The position numbers and the translations under genes are program-made. This document shows positions 50,179 to 59,546 of a stretch of DNA of 64,000 bases, piece by piece. The notes under the pieces are model-generated. The model was given only the letters and a program-made list of their open reading frames with translations, was not told where the DNA came from and ran no database searches. The first letter of the stretch is position 1; the number at the start of each line of letters is the position of its first letter. Origin of the DNA: Deltaproteobacteria bacterium (GTDB lineage: Bacteria; Myxococcota_A; UBA796; CAJQPC01); NCBI GenBank assembly GCA_016717595.1, contig JADKFE010000010.1:62001-126000 (forward strand), in the 5' to 3' direction.

Positions 50179-50841
50179 TCAGCCTTCCTCTGCCGCGGGC
50201 GCGGCGGCGTCGCCGTCGGGGGTGACCTCAGCGGGCGCCTCCGACTCCACGAGCCGGTACGTCGCCACCTCTAACTTCACGTTCAGCCGCTTCTCGCCGC
50301 TGGCCACGACCACCTTGATCGCCGTGTTGCGGATCTGCAGCGGGTAACCGCCGCCCTCCAAGGCGTAGAGGAAGTCGCCGAGCTGCTGCTGGGTGATCCG
50401 CTGAACCTCGACGGTGTGCGTCTTGGTCTCTAAGCCGTCGGTCTCATCGGCGCCGATCTCGCGGATTCCTTGAATGTTCTCGCGGATCTGGGCCTCGTTC
50501 GCCGCCTTGTCAACGAAGGCGGAGAAGTTTTGACCTTGGCTCTCGCGCATCTGCGCCTCGATGGCGCTGAGCTGCTCGGTGAGGGCGCGGTGCGTGGCCT
50601 CTTCGTCTCGGACGAAGGTGAGGTCGCCCTGGGCCGTGGCCAGGCGCTTCTCGCGGCTCTCCATGTCGCGCTTGAGCAGAAACGCGCCGCCGCCTACGGC
50701 GAGGAGCAGCACAAACACGAACAGCCCCGCGGCGAGCTTTCGATCCCGGGCGGACATGCTCTCTAACACCGCGTCTACGCGGGCGGTCAGGGGCGCCAGC
50801 CCCGCGTTCACCCGCGCGATGAGCGTCTGAAGCTTGGTCAT
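50179..50841 (-). CDS. gspM: Type II secretion system protein M (GspM)
   Basis: 220 aa bitopic inner-membrane protein: cytoplasmic N-terminus with SARDRKLAAGLFVFVLLLAVGGGAFLL as membrane segment, a coiled coil (REKRLATAQGDLTFVRDEEATHRALTEQL), and a ferredoxin-like C-terminus (VQRITQQQLGDFLYALEGGGYPLQIRN). GspM binds GspL in the platform. Overlaps gspL by 1 nt (TGATG). Confidence 0.85.
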   Translation of the reverse strand: MTKLQTLIARVNAGLAPLTARVDAVLESMSARDRKLAAGLFVFVLLLAVGGGAFLLKRDMESREKRLATAQGDLTFVRDEEATHRALTEQLSAIEAQMRESQGQNFSAFVDKAANEAQIRENIQGIREIGADETDGLETKTHTVEVQRITQQQLGDFLYALEGGGYPLQIRNTAIKVVVASGEKRLNVKLEVATYRLVESEAPAEVTPDGDAAAPAAEEG

Positions 50842-52502
50842 CAGCCCTCCTCCCCTTCAGCGCCCTCTTGGGGGGCCTCCCCTAAGGGGATGGTCATCGA
50901 GAAGGAGACGTTGTCGCCGGCCTTCTTCTCGTCGCCCTTGCGGGCCTGCTTAAAGCGGTCGAACCGCTGCAGGGCCTCCTCGATCTTCGCCGCCGACTCA
51001 AAGCCGTTCGTCTCGGCCTTGAAGCTCACGGCCTTGGCCGAGAGGCTCATCTCTTTGACGTCGATGACCACCTCGGGGTGGGCCGGCATCTGCTCGGAGA
51101 TCTCTTTGAGTAAGCTCAAGACCGGCGGATCTTGGCCGACGACGGCGGAGAGCGCCTCTACCCGGGCCCGGAGCGCGTCGTTCTTCTCCAGCAGGATCGT
51201 GCGGGCCATGCCCGGCTGCTTGGCGCGATCCGCGGTGACCTCGGGGAACGCCCCGGTGACCAGCCCGGCGATCTCCTCTTGCACCGCGTCGGTGTCTTGG
51301 GAGAGGCCCACGGCGCGAACGGCGAACATCGCCAAGGCCGCCACGGCGAAGAAGCCCACGGCGACGAGCGCGTAGCCCATCGCCGAGCGAAGGATCGCGA
51401 CGTCTCCCCGAAACGCGAACTCTCCTTGGCGAAAAGACAGGCTCGTGCCGCCCGCCGCGGCGCGCTGGGCGACGGCCTGGGCCAAGGCGAGGCGCGGCGC
51501 GTCCATCGCCACCGCCAAGCTGCCGCTCAGCTCAACCCGGCGCACGGGCACGCCGAGCTCGGCGGCGAGCAGCTCAGGCAGCCCGCCCAGAAGCGCGCCA
51601 CCCCCGCACAGCACCAGCTCATCAATGCCGACGCCCAGCTCATCCTCTAAGCCGATGAGCGAGCCACGAAGCTCGGCGAGCCAAGGGGTGATCCCGTCAC
51701 GCAGGGCGGCCAGGGCCTTCTCGAGATCCGGCGGCGCGGCCTGGCCCGAGGGGGTGACCTGCTCGTCGGGCGCCTCGGGGGCGACGGAGATCGCCTCCGG
51801 GCGCATCGCCCCGCCGAGGTGCAGGCCGAGCTTGAGCGCCTCGGCCTCTTCATCGGGCAAGGTGAGCGCCTGGGCCAACGCCACGGTGAGCGCGCCGCCG
51901 CCAAAAGAGAGCGCGCGGGCGCCCAAGGTCTGGCCGTCGCGGGCGACGGAGAGCAAGGTGCGGGAGTGGCCCACATCGACCACGGCGGTGACGCCGGGCC
52001 CGCGGGCCAAGGCCCCCAAGGCGTCGGTGTCGAGCATCACGAGGCGAGGGTCTACGTCGATGGCGTCTAAGCCGCCGAGCAGGGCGCCGACCTCAGCCTT
52101 GGGCGCCAGCGCCGCGAACACCCGGGCGCCGCCGCCCCGAAGCTCGGAGATGCGCCAGTCGAGCAAAAAGTCGGCGAGGTCGAAGGGCACGAGGCCCTCC
52201 AGCTCAAAGGGCAGGGCCCGGCCGATCTGCTCGCGGTCGGCGAAGGGCATGTCCACGAGGCGCACGGAGACGCTCTCTGCGCCCAGGGACGTCGCCCACA
52301 GCGCGCCCTCTTGAGGCCCGAGGTCTTGCAGCAGCGCGTCTAAGGCCGCGAGGCGCGCGCCCAGAGGCGAGGCCGTCGCGCCGGAGACGGCGACGGGGCG
52401 GCTGCGCTGCTCTAGACTCTCGCCGCCGCGCCCAGAGCGCGCGCCGCTGAGCACCAGCTTGACGCTGGAGGAGCCGAGGTCGATGGAGATCACGGAGGCC
52501 AT
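50841..52502 (-). CDS. gspL: Type II secretion system protein L (GspL), PilM-like actin fold plus membrane anchor
   Basis: 553 aa. Cytoplasmic actin-like domain opening ISIDLGSSSVKLVLSG (PilM/GspL ATPase-like fold), AVVDVGHSRTLLSVARDG, LVLCGGGALLGGLPELL, then one membrane helix (GYALVAVGFFAVAALAMFAV) and a periplasmic ferredoxin-like domain (ISEQMPAHPEVVIDVKEMSL). GspL links the GspE ATPase to the platform. It carries PilM-like features more strongly than enterobacterial GspL. 19-nt gap after gspK. Confidence 0.85.
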   Translation of the reverse strand: MASVISIDLGSSSVKLVLSGARSGRGGESLEQRSRPVAVSGATASPLGARLAALDALLQDLGPQEGALWATSLGAESVSVRLVDMPFADREQIGRALPFELEGLVPFDLADFLLDWRISELRGGGARVFAALAPKAEVGALLGGLDAIDVDPRLVMLDTDALGALARGPGVTAVVDVGHSRTLLSVARDGQTLGARALSFGGGALTVALAQALTLPDEEAEALKLGLHLGGAMRPEAISVAPEAPDEQVTPSGQAAPPDLEKALAALRDGITPWLAELRGSLIGLEDELGVGIDELVLCGGGALLGGLPELLAAELGVPVRRVELSGSLAVAMDAPRLALAQAVAQRAAAGGTSLSFRQGEFAFRGDVAILRSAMGYALVAVGFFAVAALAMFAVRAVGLSQDTDAVQEEIAGLVTGAFPEVTADRAKQPGMARTILLEKNDALRARVEALSAVVGQDPPVLSLLKEISEQMPAHPEVVIDVKEMSLSAKAVSFKAETNGFESAAKIEEALQRFDRFKQARKGDEKKAGDNVSFSMTIPLGEAPQEGAEGEEG

Positions 52503-52521
52503 AGGCTTGAATCCTTCAGGT

Positions 52522-53769
52522 CTACTCTACCCGCCAGTAACGAACGCGGCCCTGGGCGGACGAGGAGAAGTCGAAGACGGCGGTGATCGACGCGCTGGTG
52601 TCGCCCACCTGCCCCGTAGACTGAACGGTGAACACGCTGCTCTTAAACTTGATCGCGTTCTGGAGCTTCTGCTCGTCGAGGAGCGTGAGGCTTTGGTTCT
52701 TGATCCAGTCGGCGAAGTCTTTGGGTTTGCTCGGGATGAGGATGGAGCTGTCGAGCTCCCACTGCTGGATCAGGCGCTCCAGCTCAAAGTCCGACGGCGG
52801 CGGCGTGACGTGGGTCTTGAGCAAGGCCTCCAACATCTCCGGGCTCGCCGTGAGCAGGTTGATCTTGCCGTCCCCATAGAGCGTGAGGTTCGCCCCGAAG
52901 CGGTCCATCACGTCGTCTTGCCAGCCCTCGACCAGCCGAATCTCCTCCATCGTGTCAAACGGGCCGTTCTTCGAGAGATACGGCGGCTCAAACCGTTGGT
53001 AGAGGCTGTCCTCATAGCCGCCCTGGGCCGTGCAGCGCGTCGTGTCGAGGTCGATCCAGTCCGTGAGGTTCGCGATGAGCTCCCAGCGGTCGAGGTTCCG
53101 CTCGTAGAACCACTGGTCGTTCTCTTGGCCCGACATCAGGCCGAAGAGCGCCTGGGCCATCGGATCTTGCTGGAGCGTCGCGAAGCTGCACACCCCGCCG
53201 TCGCAGGTCTTGCCCAACATCGAGACGTTGATCTTCTGCTCTTCGTCCGTGATCTCGGCGTAGAAGTCGCCCTCGAAGTCCAAGAAGCCCTTGTCGGCGA
53301 AGCGGCTCTCCTCGCGGCTCTCTTCAGCGATCTCATCCGAGACCTGACCGGCCTGGGCCATGGCCTTGACCTCGTCCTCGTCCACCGAGCCGCCGCCCAC
53401 CAACAACATACGCATCAGGGGCGTGTTGATCGGCGGGATGAGCTGCCAGAGCGCCCCGAAGGTGGAGGGGATGCCCTGATCCGCCATCTGGCGGTCGGCG
53501 ATGAGGATGAGCTGGTACAGGCCCACGCCGCTTCTGGCGAGCCAATACGCCCCGGCCTCGTCTCGACCGTGGGCGCTCATCACCAGGCGCACCCGGGCGG
53601 TGTAGTTGATCTCCGTGACGAGGATCGTCATGAACGCGATGGTCGTGATCGCCATCAAGAGCGCGACGCCCCGGCGGCTGCCCCGGCGGCGGGCGGCGCC
53701 ATAAAACGGGTGCCCCGTGAGGCCACGCGGCAGGGTCAGAAACCGCCAGATCGTGCGTAGTGTGGTCAT
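52522..53769 (-). CDS. gspK: Type II secretion system minor pseudopilin GspK
   Basis: 415 aa. Pseudopilin N-terminus RRGVALLMAITTIAFMTILVTEI (hydrophobic spine after basic leader), then the large GspK globular domain with TDEEQKINVSMLG, LTDWIDLDT, FDTMEEIRLVEGWQDDVMDRFG, and LTLYGDGKINLLTASPEMLEALL. Caps the pseudopilus tip with GspI/J. The ATG at 53769 overlaps the gspJ stop (ATGA). Confidence 0.9.
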   Translation of the reverse strand: MTTLRTIWRFLTLPRGLTGHPFYGAARRRGSRRGVALLMAITTIAFMTILVTEINYTARVRLVMSAHGRDEAGAYWLARSGVGLYQLILIADRQMADQGIPSTFGALWQLIPPINTPLMRMLLVGGGSVDEDEVKAMAQAGQVSDEIAEESREESRFADKGFLDFEGDFYAEITDEEQKINVSMLGKTCDGGVCSFATLQQDPMAQALFGLMSGQENDQWFYERNLDRWELIANLTDWIDLDTTRCTAQGGYEDSLYQRFEPPYLSKNGPFDTMEEIRLVEGWQDDVMDRFGANLTLYGDGKINLLTASPEMLEALLKTHVTPPPSDFELERLIQQWELDSSILIPSKPKDFADWIKNQSLTLLDEQKLQNAIKFKSSVFTVQSTGQVGDTSASITAVFDFSSSAQGRVRYWRVE

Positions 53770-54494
53770 TGGGCCGTCCCCGGCACACACTCGGCGCGTT
53801 TGCCGTACTCCAGGATCACCGTCGTCGCGAAGGCGCGCTCTAGGGTGACGTCCTCCTCGACGGGGTCGTCCATGAGCATGATGAGCACGATCTGCACCGC
53901 CCGAGGCAAGGCGTTTGTCTGCCCTGACTCAATCGAACGGTCGTCCCAGTCGTCTTGCCACTCGCAGGTCGTGGAGTTTAACGAGCGCACCTGGAACGAC
54001 TTCACGCCATACGCCAGGGGCAAGATCGGGCCGTCTTTGTCGGTGAGGTGGTCGATGCGTTGGGCCTCACGCATGAGGAGCACCTGGGCGCCGCGCCGGT
54101 TGGGATCGGGCTCACCCCAGATCGTGAACTCCGTCTGGTCAGACTCTCGGGTGTTTCGATACAGTCGTTGGTGGGCGAGGCTGGTGAACCACAAGGTGTC
54201 TACGGGGTTGTCGTCCCGGGTGGCGAACCGTGTGACGTAGGTGTTGACCGTCTGCAGGTTGCTCGTGAGGTAGGCGAGCTGCAGGCTGCGGGTGATGCGC
54301 TGCAAGGCCACCCGGGCGGACTGCTGCAGCTCATCTTCAGCGTCGAGGATGTCCCGGGCCTGCACGGTGCTGGCGATGGACTGCCAGGCCATCACACCCA
54401 GCACAGACAGCACAGAGATCGCCACCATGACCTCCACCAAGGTCATGGCGCGGCGCAGGAGCCTCGGCTTACGAAGGGGGCGTTTGACCATCAT
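53766..54494 (-). CDS. gspJ: Type II secretion system minor pseudopilin GspJ
   Basis: 242 aa. Type III prepilin-like leader LLRRAMTLVEVMVAISVLSVLGVMAW (cleavage before Met, Glu at +5), then the GspJ domain ELQQSARVALQRITRSLQLAYL, RFATRDDNPVDTLWFTSLAHQRLY, LLMREAQRID and YGVKSFQVRSLN. Partner of GspI and GspK in the tip complex. Overlaps gspI by 4 nt. Confidence 0.9.
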   Translation of the reverse strand: MMVKRPLRKPRLLRRAMTLVEVMVAISVLSVLGVMAWQSIASTVQARDILDAEDELQQSARVALQRITRSLQLAYLTSNLQTVNTYVTRFATRDDNPVDTLWFTSLAHQRLYRNTRESDQTEFTIWGEPDPNRRGAQVLLMREAQRIDHLTDKDGPILPLAYGVKSFQVRSLNSTTCEWQDDWDDRSIESGQTNALPRAVQIVLIMLMDDPVEEDVTLERAFATTVILEYGKRAECVPGTAQ

Positions 54495-55201
54495 CGTAGC
54501 CCGTCACAGCCGACGCCTACGGGGCCGTCGGCGCCTTGGTCGCCGGTGACGACGTTGGCCTTGGGGTTGATGACGTGGGTGACCAGCTCGACCTGCTGAT
54601 CTTCGTCTTCGTTCTCGCCCCACCACACGATCACCCGCACCTCCCGCATAAACGGCGAGAGCTTCTCGGTGAGCATGTCGTTGGAGATGCCGAGATCCTC
54701 CAGATCGGGCTGGTTCTGTGTAGGATCAAACCCAGAGGCCGACGAGCCGCTCTGCTGGGCCTCTTGATCGGCGCCGGGCATGAGCCCCATGCCCTCCAGA
54801 TCCCCCATCAACGAGCCCACGTCGCCGCTGATCTCTAGCTTGACCTCTCGCACGGTGTAGGCCCAGCGGAAGTCCTCAAAGGCCTCCTCGTTGAGCTTCT
54901 CTAGCTCACCGTCTAGCCCGCCGGCCTCGTAGCCGCCGAAGATGCCTTGGTCGAAGTCCCCTTCAGCCTCGATGTCTTGCTCTTGAATGCCCGCGGACTC
55001 CATACACAGGAGCGCCTGGTTCATCTTCTCTTGGGCCAGCGCCGTGGCGGTCATGATGCGGTCGGACTGTGTGGTCATCATCACCGCCGTGGACTGGCTG
55101 TCCACGAGCACGACCATCGCCGTGACGAGGATGCCCAAGGCGACCATGACCTCTAAGATCGTGAATCCGCGGCGCCGCGCTGTATGGATTGGGTGAGTCA
55201 T
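54491..55201 (-). CDS. gspI: Type II secretion system minor pseudopilin GspI
   Basis: 236 aa. Pseudopilin leader TARRRGFTILEVMVALGILVTAM (F-T-x-x-E motif), SDRIMTATALAQEKMNQALL typical of GspI/PulI. It is about twice the usual length (~120 aa) because of an acidic, Gly-rich insertion (FDQGIFGGYEAGGLDGELEKL, MGLMPGADQEAQQ). Overlaps gspH by 4 nt. Confidence 0.85.
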   Translation of the reverse strand: MTHPIHTARRRGFTILEVMVALGILVTAMVVLVDSQSTAVMMTTQSDRIMTATALAQEKMNQALLCMESAGIQEQDIEAEGDFDQGIFGGYEAGGLDGELEKLNEEAFEDFRWAYTVREVKLEISGDVGSLMGDLEGMGLMPGADQEAQQSGSSASGFDPTQNQPDLEDLGISNDMLTEKLSPFMREVRVIVWWGENEDEDQQVELVTHVINPKANVVTGDQGADGPVGVGCDGLR

Positions 55202-56130
55202 GGCTGCTCAAGCTCCGGGCCCTCATCAGGCAGCCAGCTCGTCGCGTCTTCAGGGCGACGCTCCTCCTCCATGATGTTCACCCGGCCCGAGACGGGCTCC
55301 ACCTCGATGGTGTAGCCCTCTTCAGGATCATCTTCAGACACGATCCGGATGAGCGTGTACTCCACCGTGCCGTTGGGGAAGATGTAGGTGTAGGCCATCG
55401 TGCCCAGCTCACCCTCCTCCAGAGGGTCCTCTTCAAGATCACGAGAGGGGGCGACGGGCTCGGCGTACTGCGGCGTCCACACCCAGGCGAAGATGGTGCC
55501 TTCAGGCAAGGCCACCGGGCCCAACAGCGCGGGGTCGGCGAGGCCCGCGGCGCGCGCGGCCACGTCGCCGCCGCTGCCCGACTCAACGGGGCCGTCGTCT
55601 GTGGGGGGTGGCGGCGGCGCGGCGGCGTCTTCCCCTTCGGCGTTCTCGGCGTTGTCCCCTCCCCCGCCAGTGAACAGCGCGCTGATGCCCTGAAAGCTCA
55701 GGAGCCCAGCGTCATCGCCGTCTTCCCCGGCGCCCTCCTCCCGCTCACGCTCCGTCGTCGAGGCGAGCTTGTCCTCAAGCGCGTCCTCGTAAGCGACACG
55801 CTCATCGGGGGTCAGAAAGATGAGCGTGCGGGGGTCGCCGACCTGGACCTCGTAGGTGCGTTTGTCGAGATCAAACGCCACGCGGAAGGTGACGTTTCGT
55901 AGGGCGGCCTCATCCCGAAGGTACTTAAAGGTGATGCCCAGGTTTTTTGCGGCGGCGGACTGCTCCATGAGCAAGAAGCCGTTGAGCGCGGGCAGGGCCA
56001 CGGCGCCGATCATCAGGATAATCGCGATGACGACGGCGATCTCGATGAGCGTCATGCCCACCCGCCCACGCCGAAGCCCGCCGCGTCTGTGCGCGGGGCG
56101 GGTCGGCAGCGTGGGCGGGCTGCGGTGCAT
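55198..56130 (-). CDS. gspH: Type II secretion system minor pseudopilin GspH
   Basis: 310 aa. Leader RRGRVGMTLIEIAVVIAIILMIGAVALPAL and GspH-like AAKNLGITFKYLRDEAALRNVTFRVAFDLD. It is ~130 residues longer than usual owing to an insert rich in Glu, Pro and Gly (EREREEGAGEDGDDAG, AAAPPPPPTDDGP). The C-terminus has YIFPNGTVEYTLIRIV. TGATG overlap with gspG. Confidence 0.85.
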   Translation of the reverse strand: MHRSPPTLPTRPAHRRGGLRRGRVGMTLIEIAVVIAIILMIGAVALPALNGFLLMEQSAAAKNLGITFKYLRDEAALRNVTFRVAFDLDKRTYEVQVGDPRTLIFLTPDERVAYEDALEDKLASTTEREREEGAGEDGDDAGLLSFQGISALFTGGGGDNAENAEGEDAAAPPPPPTDDGPVESGSGGDVAARAAGLADPALLGPVALPEGTIFAWVWTPQYAEPVAPSRDLEEDPLEEGELGTMAYTYIFPNGTVEYTLIRIVSEDDPEEGYTIEVEPVSGRVNIMEEERRPEDATSWLPDEGPELEQP

Positions 56131-56543
56131 CAGTTCTTGAGCTCGGCGGAGTTGATGTCGGCGTCGTAGTCCTCGCCGCCCTCGACGCCATCGGCGCCCA
56201 AGGAGACGATCTCGTAGCCACGGCCGCTGGCGGTGTAGATGAACTCGTTGCCCCAGGAGTCTTTGGGCACCGCGCCGTCGGGGAAATACTTCGCCGCGGC
56301 GGCGAGGCCTTCAGAGGTGGTGGGGAACTTGCCCTTCTTCGCCGCGGCGTACATGCCGAGGTTCTTGTCGATCTGCTGCATCGTGAGCTTGGTCGTCTCG
56401 ACGTTCGCCTTGGCGAAGTTGTCGGCGACGGCGAAGCCGACGATGCTCATCATCGTGCCGATGATGGCGATGACGACCATGATCTCCACCAGGGTCATGC
56501 CCCGGCGACGGCGCCCTAGCGCGCTGGCGAGGTTCTTCCGCAT
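56130..56543 (-). CDS. gspG: Type II secretion system major pseudopilin GspG
   Basis: 137 aa. Leader RRRRGMTLVEIMVVIAIIGTMMS (cleaved by the prepilin peptidase, which is not in the window), the GspG core LTMQQIDKNLGMYAAAKKGKFPTTSEGL, and the family calcium-loop region DSWGNEFIYTASGRGYEIVSLGADG. Forms the pseudopilus shaft. 54-nt gap after gspF. Confidence 0.95.
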   Translation of the reverse strand: MRKNLASALGRRRRGMTLVEIMVVIAIIGTMMSIVGFAVADNFAKANVETTKLTMQQIDKNLGMYAAAKKGKFPTTSEGLAAAAKYFPDGAVPKDSWGNEFIYTASGRGYEIVSLGADGVEGGEDYDADINSAELKN

Positions 56544-56597
56544 GAGGGTGCTCCTTTGTGTTGAGTGATTGGTTGAGACGGTTGAGGGGGAGTCCGC

Positions 56598-57836
56598 TCA
56601 CCGGGCGATGGCGGACATGTTCATCATCGGGAGCATGATGGCGATGGCCACGAAGGCGACGATGCCGCCCATGGCCAAGATGAGCACCGGCTCCAGGAGG
56701 CTCGTGAGCGCGCCGACCATGTTGTCGACCTCCGAGTCATAGGCGTCAGCCACTTTACCCAGCATAGACTCTAGCTCACCCGTCCGCTCGCCGATGGCGA
56801 TCATGTGGGTCACGATGGGCGGGAACTGGCCGCTGGCCTTGAGCGGACCCGCCAAAGACTCACCTTCAGTGACGTTTTTGCTGGCCTCCACCACGGCCTT
56901 CTCGATGACCTTGTTGTTGACGACCGTGGCGACGATGCCCATGGCGCTCAAGATCGGCACGCCGGAGTTCAACAGCGTAGACATCGTGCGGCAGCAGCGT
57001 GAGACGGCGACGAGGCGGTTGAGCCGCCCGAAGATCGGCACCTGGAGCAGATACCCGTCAAACTTGAACCGCCCTTCTGGGGTGGTGACCCACCGACGGA
57101 AGAAGAAGGCCGCCGCCCCCGCGAGCAGAAAGAACGCCCACCAGTAGCCGACGACCACGTCGGACACCCCCAAGAGCGCCCGGGTGATGAACGGCAGGCT
57201 CTCGCCGAAGGTGTCGAACACCCGGCGGATCTTGGGGATGACAAACACGAACAGGCCGAGCACGATGCCCAGGCCCACAAGCGTCATCAGCACCGGGTAG
57301 ATCATCGCCGAGATGAGCTTGCCCTGGAGCTTCACCTGGCTCTCGGTGTACTCCGCGAGGCGCAGCAGCACCACGTCCAAGGCCCCAGACGTCTCTCCGG
57401 CGCGCACCATGTTGACGTACAGATCGGAGAAGATGTTCTTGTGGTCCCGCATGGCCTGGGCCAAGGTGCTGCCCTCGTTCACCTTGTCGCGCACCTCGGC
57501 CAGGACCACCCGCAGCTTGGGGTTCTCGACCTGGTCAATCATGGCGCTGAGCGCCTCGACCATGGGGATGCCCGCGCCCACCAAGGTGGAGAGCTGGGAG
57601 GTCAACGACGAGAGATCCTGCGCGCTCACCCGCTGGAAATACTTCGAGAAGTCGATCTGGATGTTGATGCCTTTGCCGCGCACACCGCCCGCTTTGGCGT
57701 TCTGCTCGACGACATCGGTGGGGAAGACGCCCTGCTTGCGCAGCTTGGCCCGGGCGTTCTTGGCGCCGTCCGAGTCCACGCTGCCCGAGACGGCCTTGCC
57801 CGCGGCGTCAAATCCTTTGTATTCGAAGACGGCCAC
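56598..57836 (-). CDS. gspF: Type II secretion system inner-membrane protein GspF
   Basis: 412 aa, GTG start. Two T2SSF domains: SLTSQLSTLVGAGIPMVEALSAM...STLAQAMRDHKNIFSDLYVNMVRAGETSGALDVVLLRLAEY and VSRCCRTMSTLLNSGVPILSAMGI...SGQFPPIVTHMIAIGERTGELESML, three membrane helices, C-terminal PVLILAMGGIVAFVAIAIMLPM. Platform protein through which GspE drives pseudopilin assembly. 3-nt gap to gspE. Confidence 0.93.
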   Translation of the reverse strand: MAVFEYKGFDAAGKAVSGSVDSDGAKNARAKLRKQGVFPTDVVEQNAKAGGVRGKGINIQIDFSKYFQRVSAQDLSSLTSQLSTLVGAGIPMVEALSAMIDQVENPKLRVVLAEVRDKVNEGSTLAQAMRDHKNIFSDLYVNMVRAGETSGALDVVLLRLAEYTESQVKLQGKLISAMIYPVLMTLVGLGIVLGLFVFVIPKIRRVFDTFGESLPFITRALLGVSDVVVGYWWAFFLLAGAAAFFFRRWVTTPEGRFKFDGYLLQVPIFGRLNRLVAVSRCCRTMSTLLNSGVPILSAMGIVATVVNNKVIEKAVVEASKNVTEGESLAGPLKASGQFPPIVTHMIAIGERTGELESMLGKVADAYDSEVDNMVGALTSLLEPVLILAMGGIVAFVAIAIMLPMMNMSAIAR

Positions 57837-57839
57837 AGC

Positions 57840-59546
57840 TTACTCCAGCGCGTCTTCCTGGGTGATTCGCATGATCTCCTCAAACGAGGAGGCCCCTTCA
57901 AACACCTTGCGGACGCCGTCATCACGCAGGGTCTTCATGCCGTCGGCCAAGGCGGCCTTGCGGATGGTGCCCGCGTCTTTGCCCTGCATCACCAAGGCGC
58001 GCACGGAGTCCGTCACCACGAGGATCTCGTAGATGCCGGTTCGGCCCTTGTAGCCGGTGCTCAGGCAGGCCGCGCAGCCCTTGGCCCGGTACACCGTCTG
58101 ACCGACCAGAGAGGCCCGGGTGAGGCCAAGCTCACGCAGCTCCAAGTCGCTCGGGTCGTAGACCTCCTTGCAGCTTGGGCAGAGCCGCCGCACGAGGCGC
58201 TGGGCGAGCACCATCAACAGCGAAGACGACACCAAGAAGGGCTCGACGCCCATGTCGGTGAGCCGGGGGAACGCGCCAGCGGCGTCGTTCGTGTGCAGTG
58301 TGCTGAACACGAGGTGGCCGGTGAGCGAGGCTTGCACGGCGTTGTCGGCCGTCTCCTTGTCGCGGATCTCACCGACGAGGATGACGTCGGGATCCTGGCG
58401 GAGGTGGGCGCGCAGGGCGCTGGCGAAGGTGAGGTCGATCTTGGGGTTGACCTGGGTTTGGCCAACGCCACGAAGCTCGTACTCAATGGGGTCCTCGATG
58501 GTGAGGATGTTGAGATCCGGCGCGTTGATCTCGGCGAGGGCCGAATACAGCGTCGTCGTCTTGCCCGAGCCCGTGGGGCCGGTGACCAAGATGATGCCGT
58601 GGGGCCGCTGGATGTAGCTGCGGAAGGTCTCCAGGTTGGCCTTGGCCATGCCCACGGCGTCCAGAGAGAACACCGAGCCCTTCTCCAAGATACGCATGAC
58701 CACCCGCTCGCCGTGGCGCACGGGCAAGGTGGACACACGAAGGTCTACCTCGCGGCCCGCCATACGAATCCGGATGCGGCCGTCCTGGGGGATACGTTTC
58801 TCGGCGATGTTCAGACCGGCCATGATCTTGATACGCGACACGATCGAGGCCTGCAGCCGGGGCGGCGGCTTCACGATCTCATACAGAACGCCGTCGATGC
58901 GGAAGCGGACGTTCAGCTCTTTCTCAAACGGCTCGATGTGAATGTCAGACGCGCGGTCTTTGATGGCCTGGGTGAGCAGGGTGTTCACGAAGCGGATGAT
59001 CGGCGCCTGGTTGGGATCATCGAGGATGTCGTCTTGGAGGTTGAGATCGCCCTCTAAGTCGCCCTCTTTCTCCTCACGCACCTCCTCCAGCACCGCTGAT
59101 GCGCTGCGGGAGGCCTTGTCAAACGCCTTGTTGATCGCGTTGCGCAGCTCATCGGCGGGCACGAGCACGGCCTGAATCGGCTTACGCAGCATCACCCGCA
59201 GATCGTCCGCCGAGGGCAGCGTCGCCGGGGAGGCGATGGCCACGAGCACCCGGCCGTTCTCCTCCCAAAGCGGCAAAAAGCCCTTCTCGCGGGCGAGGCC
59301 GAGGGGCAGCGCGCGCACGACGTCGAGATCGAGGCGATCGAGGTTGATCGTCTCCATCACCGGCAGGCCGCTGATGACGCTCAGGCTGTGCGCCAAGGCC
59401 GACTTGGAGAGGCCGTCCGCGCGCTGAAACGCCTCCAGAAGCGGCATCTCGTTCTTGGTCGCGACGCCTTCAGCCTCCTTGACGCGCTGGGCGGTGACCC
59501 CAGCCTCGACCAACAGCTCGGAGAGCTCCCGGCGGCGAATGCTCAC
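57840..59546 (-). CDS. gspE: Type II secretion ATPase GspE
   Basis: 568 aa hexameric AAA-like ATPase. N-terminal GSPII_E domain (VISGLPVMETINLDRLD), RASDIHIEPF, Walker A GPTGSGKTTTLYSAL, Asp box LTIEDPIEYEL, Walker B VGEIRDKETADNAVQASLTG, and His box STLHTNDAAG. Tetracysteine zinc module CPSC...CAAC near residue 450. GTG start overlapping gspD stop (GTGA). Confidence 0.96.
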   Translation of the reverse strand: MSIRRRELSELLVEAGVTAQRVKEAEGVATKNEMPLLEAFQRADGLSKSALAHSLSVISGLPVMETINLDRLDLDVVRALPLGLAREKGFLPLWEENGRVLVAIASPATLPSADDLRVMLRKPIQAVLVPADELRNAINKAFDKASRSASAVLEEVREEKEGDLEGDLNLQDDILDDPNQAPIIRFVNTLLTQAIKDRASDIHIEPFEKELNVRFRIDGVLYEIVKPPPRLQASIVSRIKIMAGLNIAEKRIPQDGRIRIRMAGREVDLRVSTLPVRHGERVVMRILEKGSVFSLDAVGMAKANLETFRSYIQRPHGIILVTGPTGSGKTTTLYSALAEINAPDLNILTIEDPIEYELRGVGQTQVNPKIDLTFASALRAHLRQDPDVILVGEIRDKETADNAVQASLTGHLVFSTLHTNDAAGAFPRLTDMGVEPFLVSSSLLMVLAQRLVRRLCPSCKEVYDPSDLELRELGLTRASLVGQTVYRAKGCAACLSTGYKGRTGIYEILVVTDSVRALVMQGKDAGTIRKAALADGMKTLRDDGVRKVFEGASSFEEIMRITQEDALE

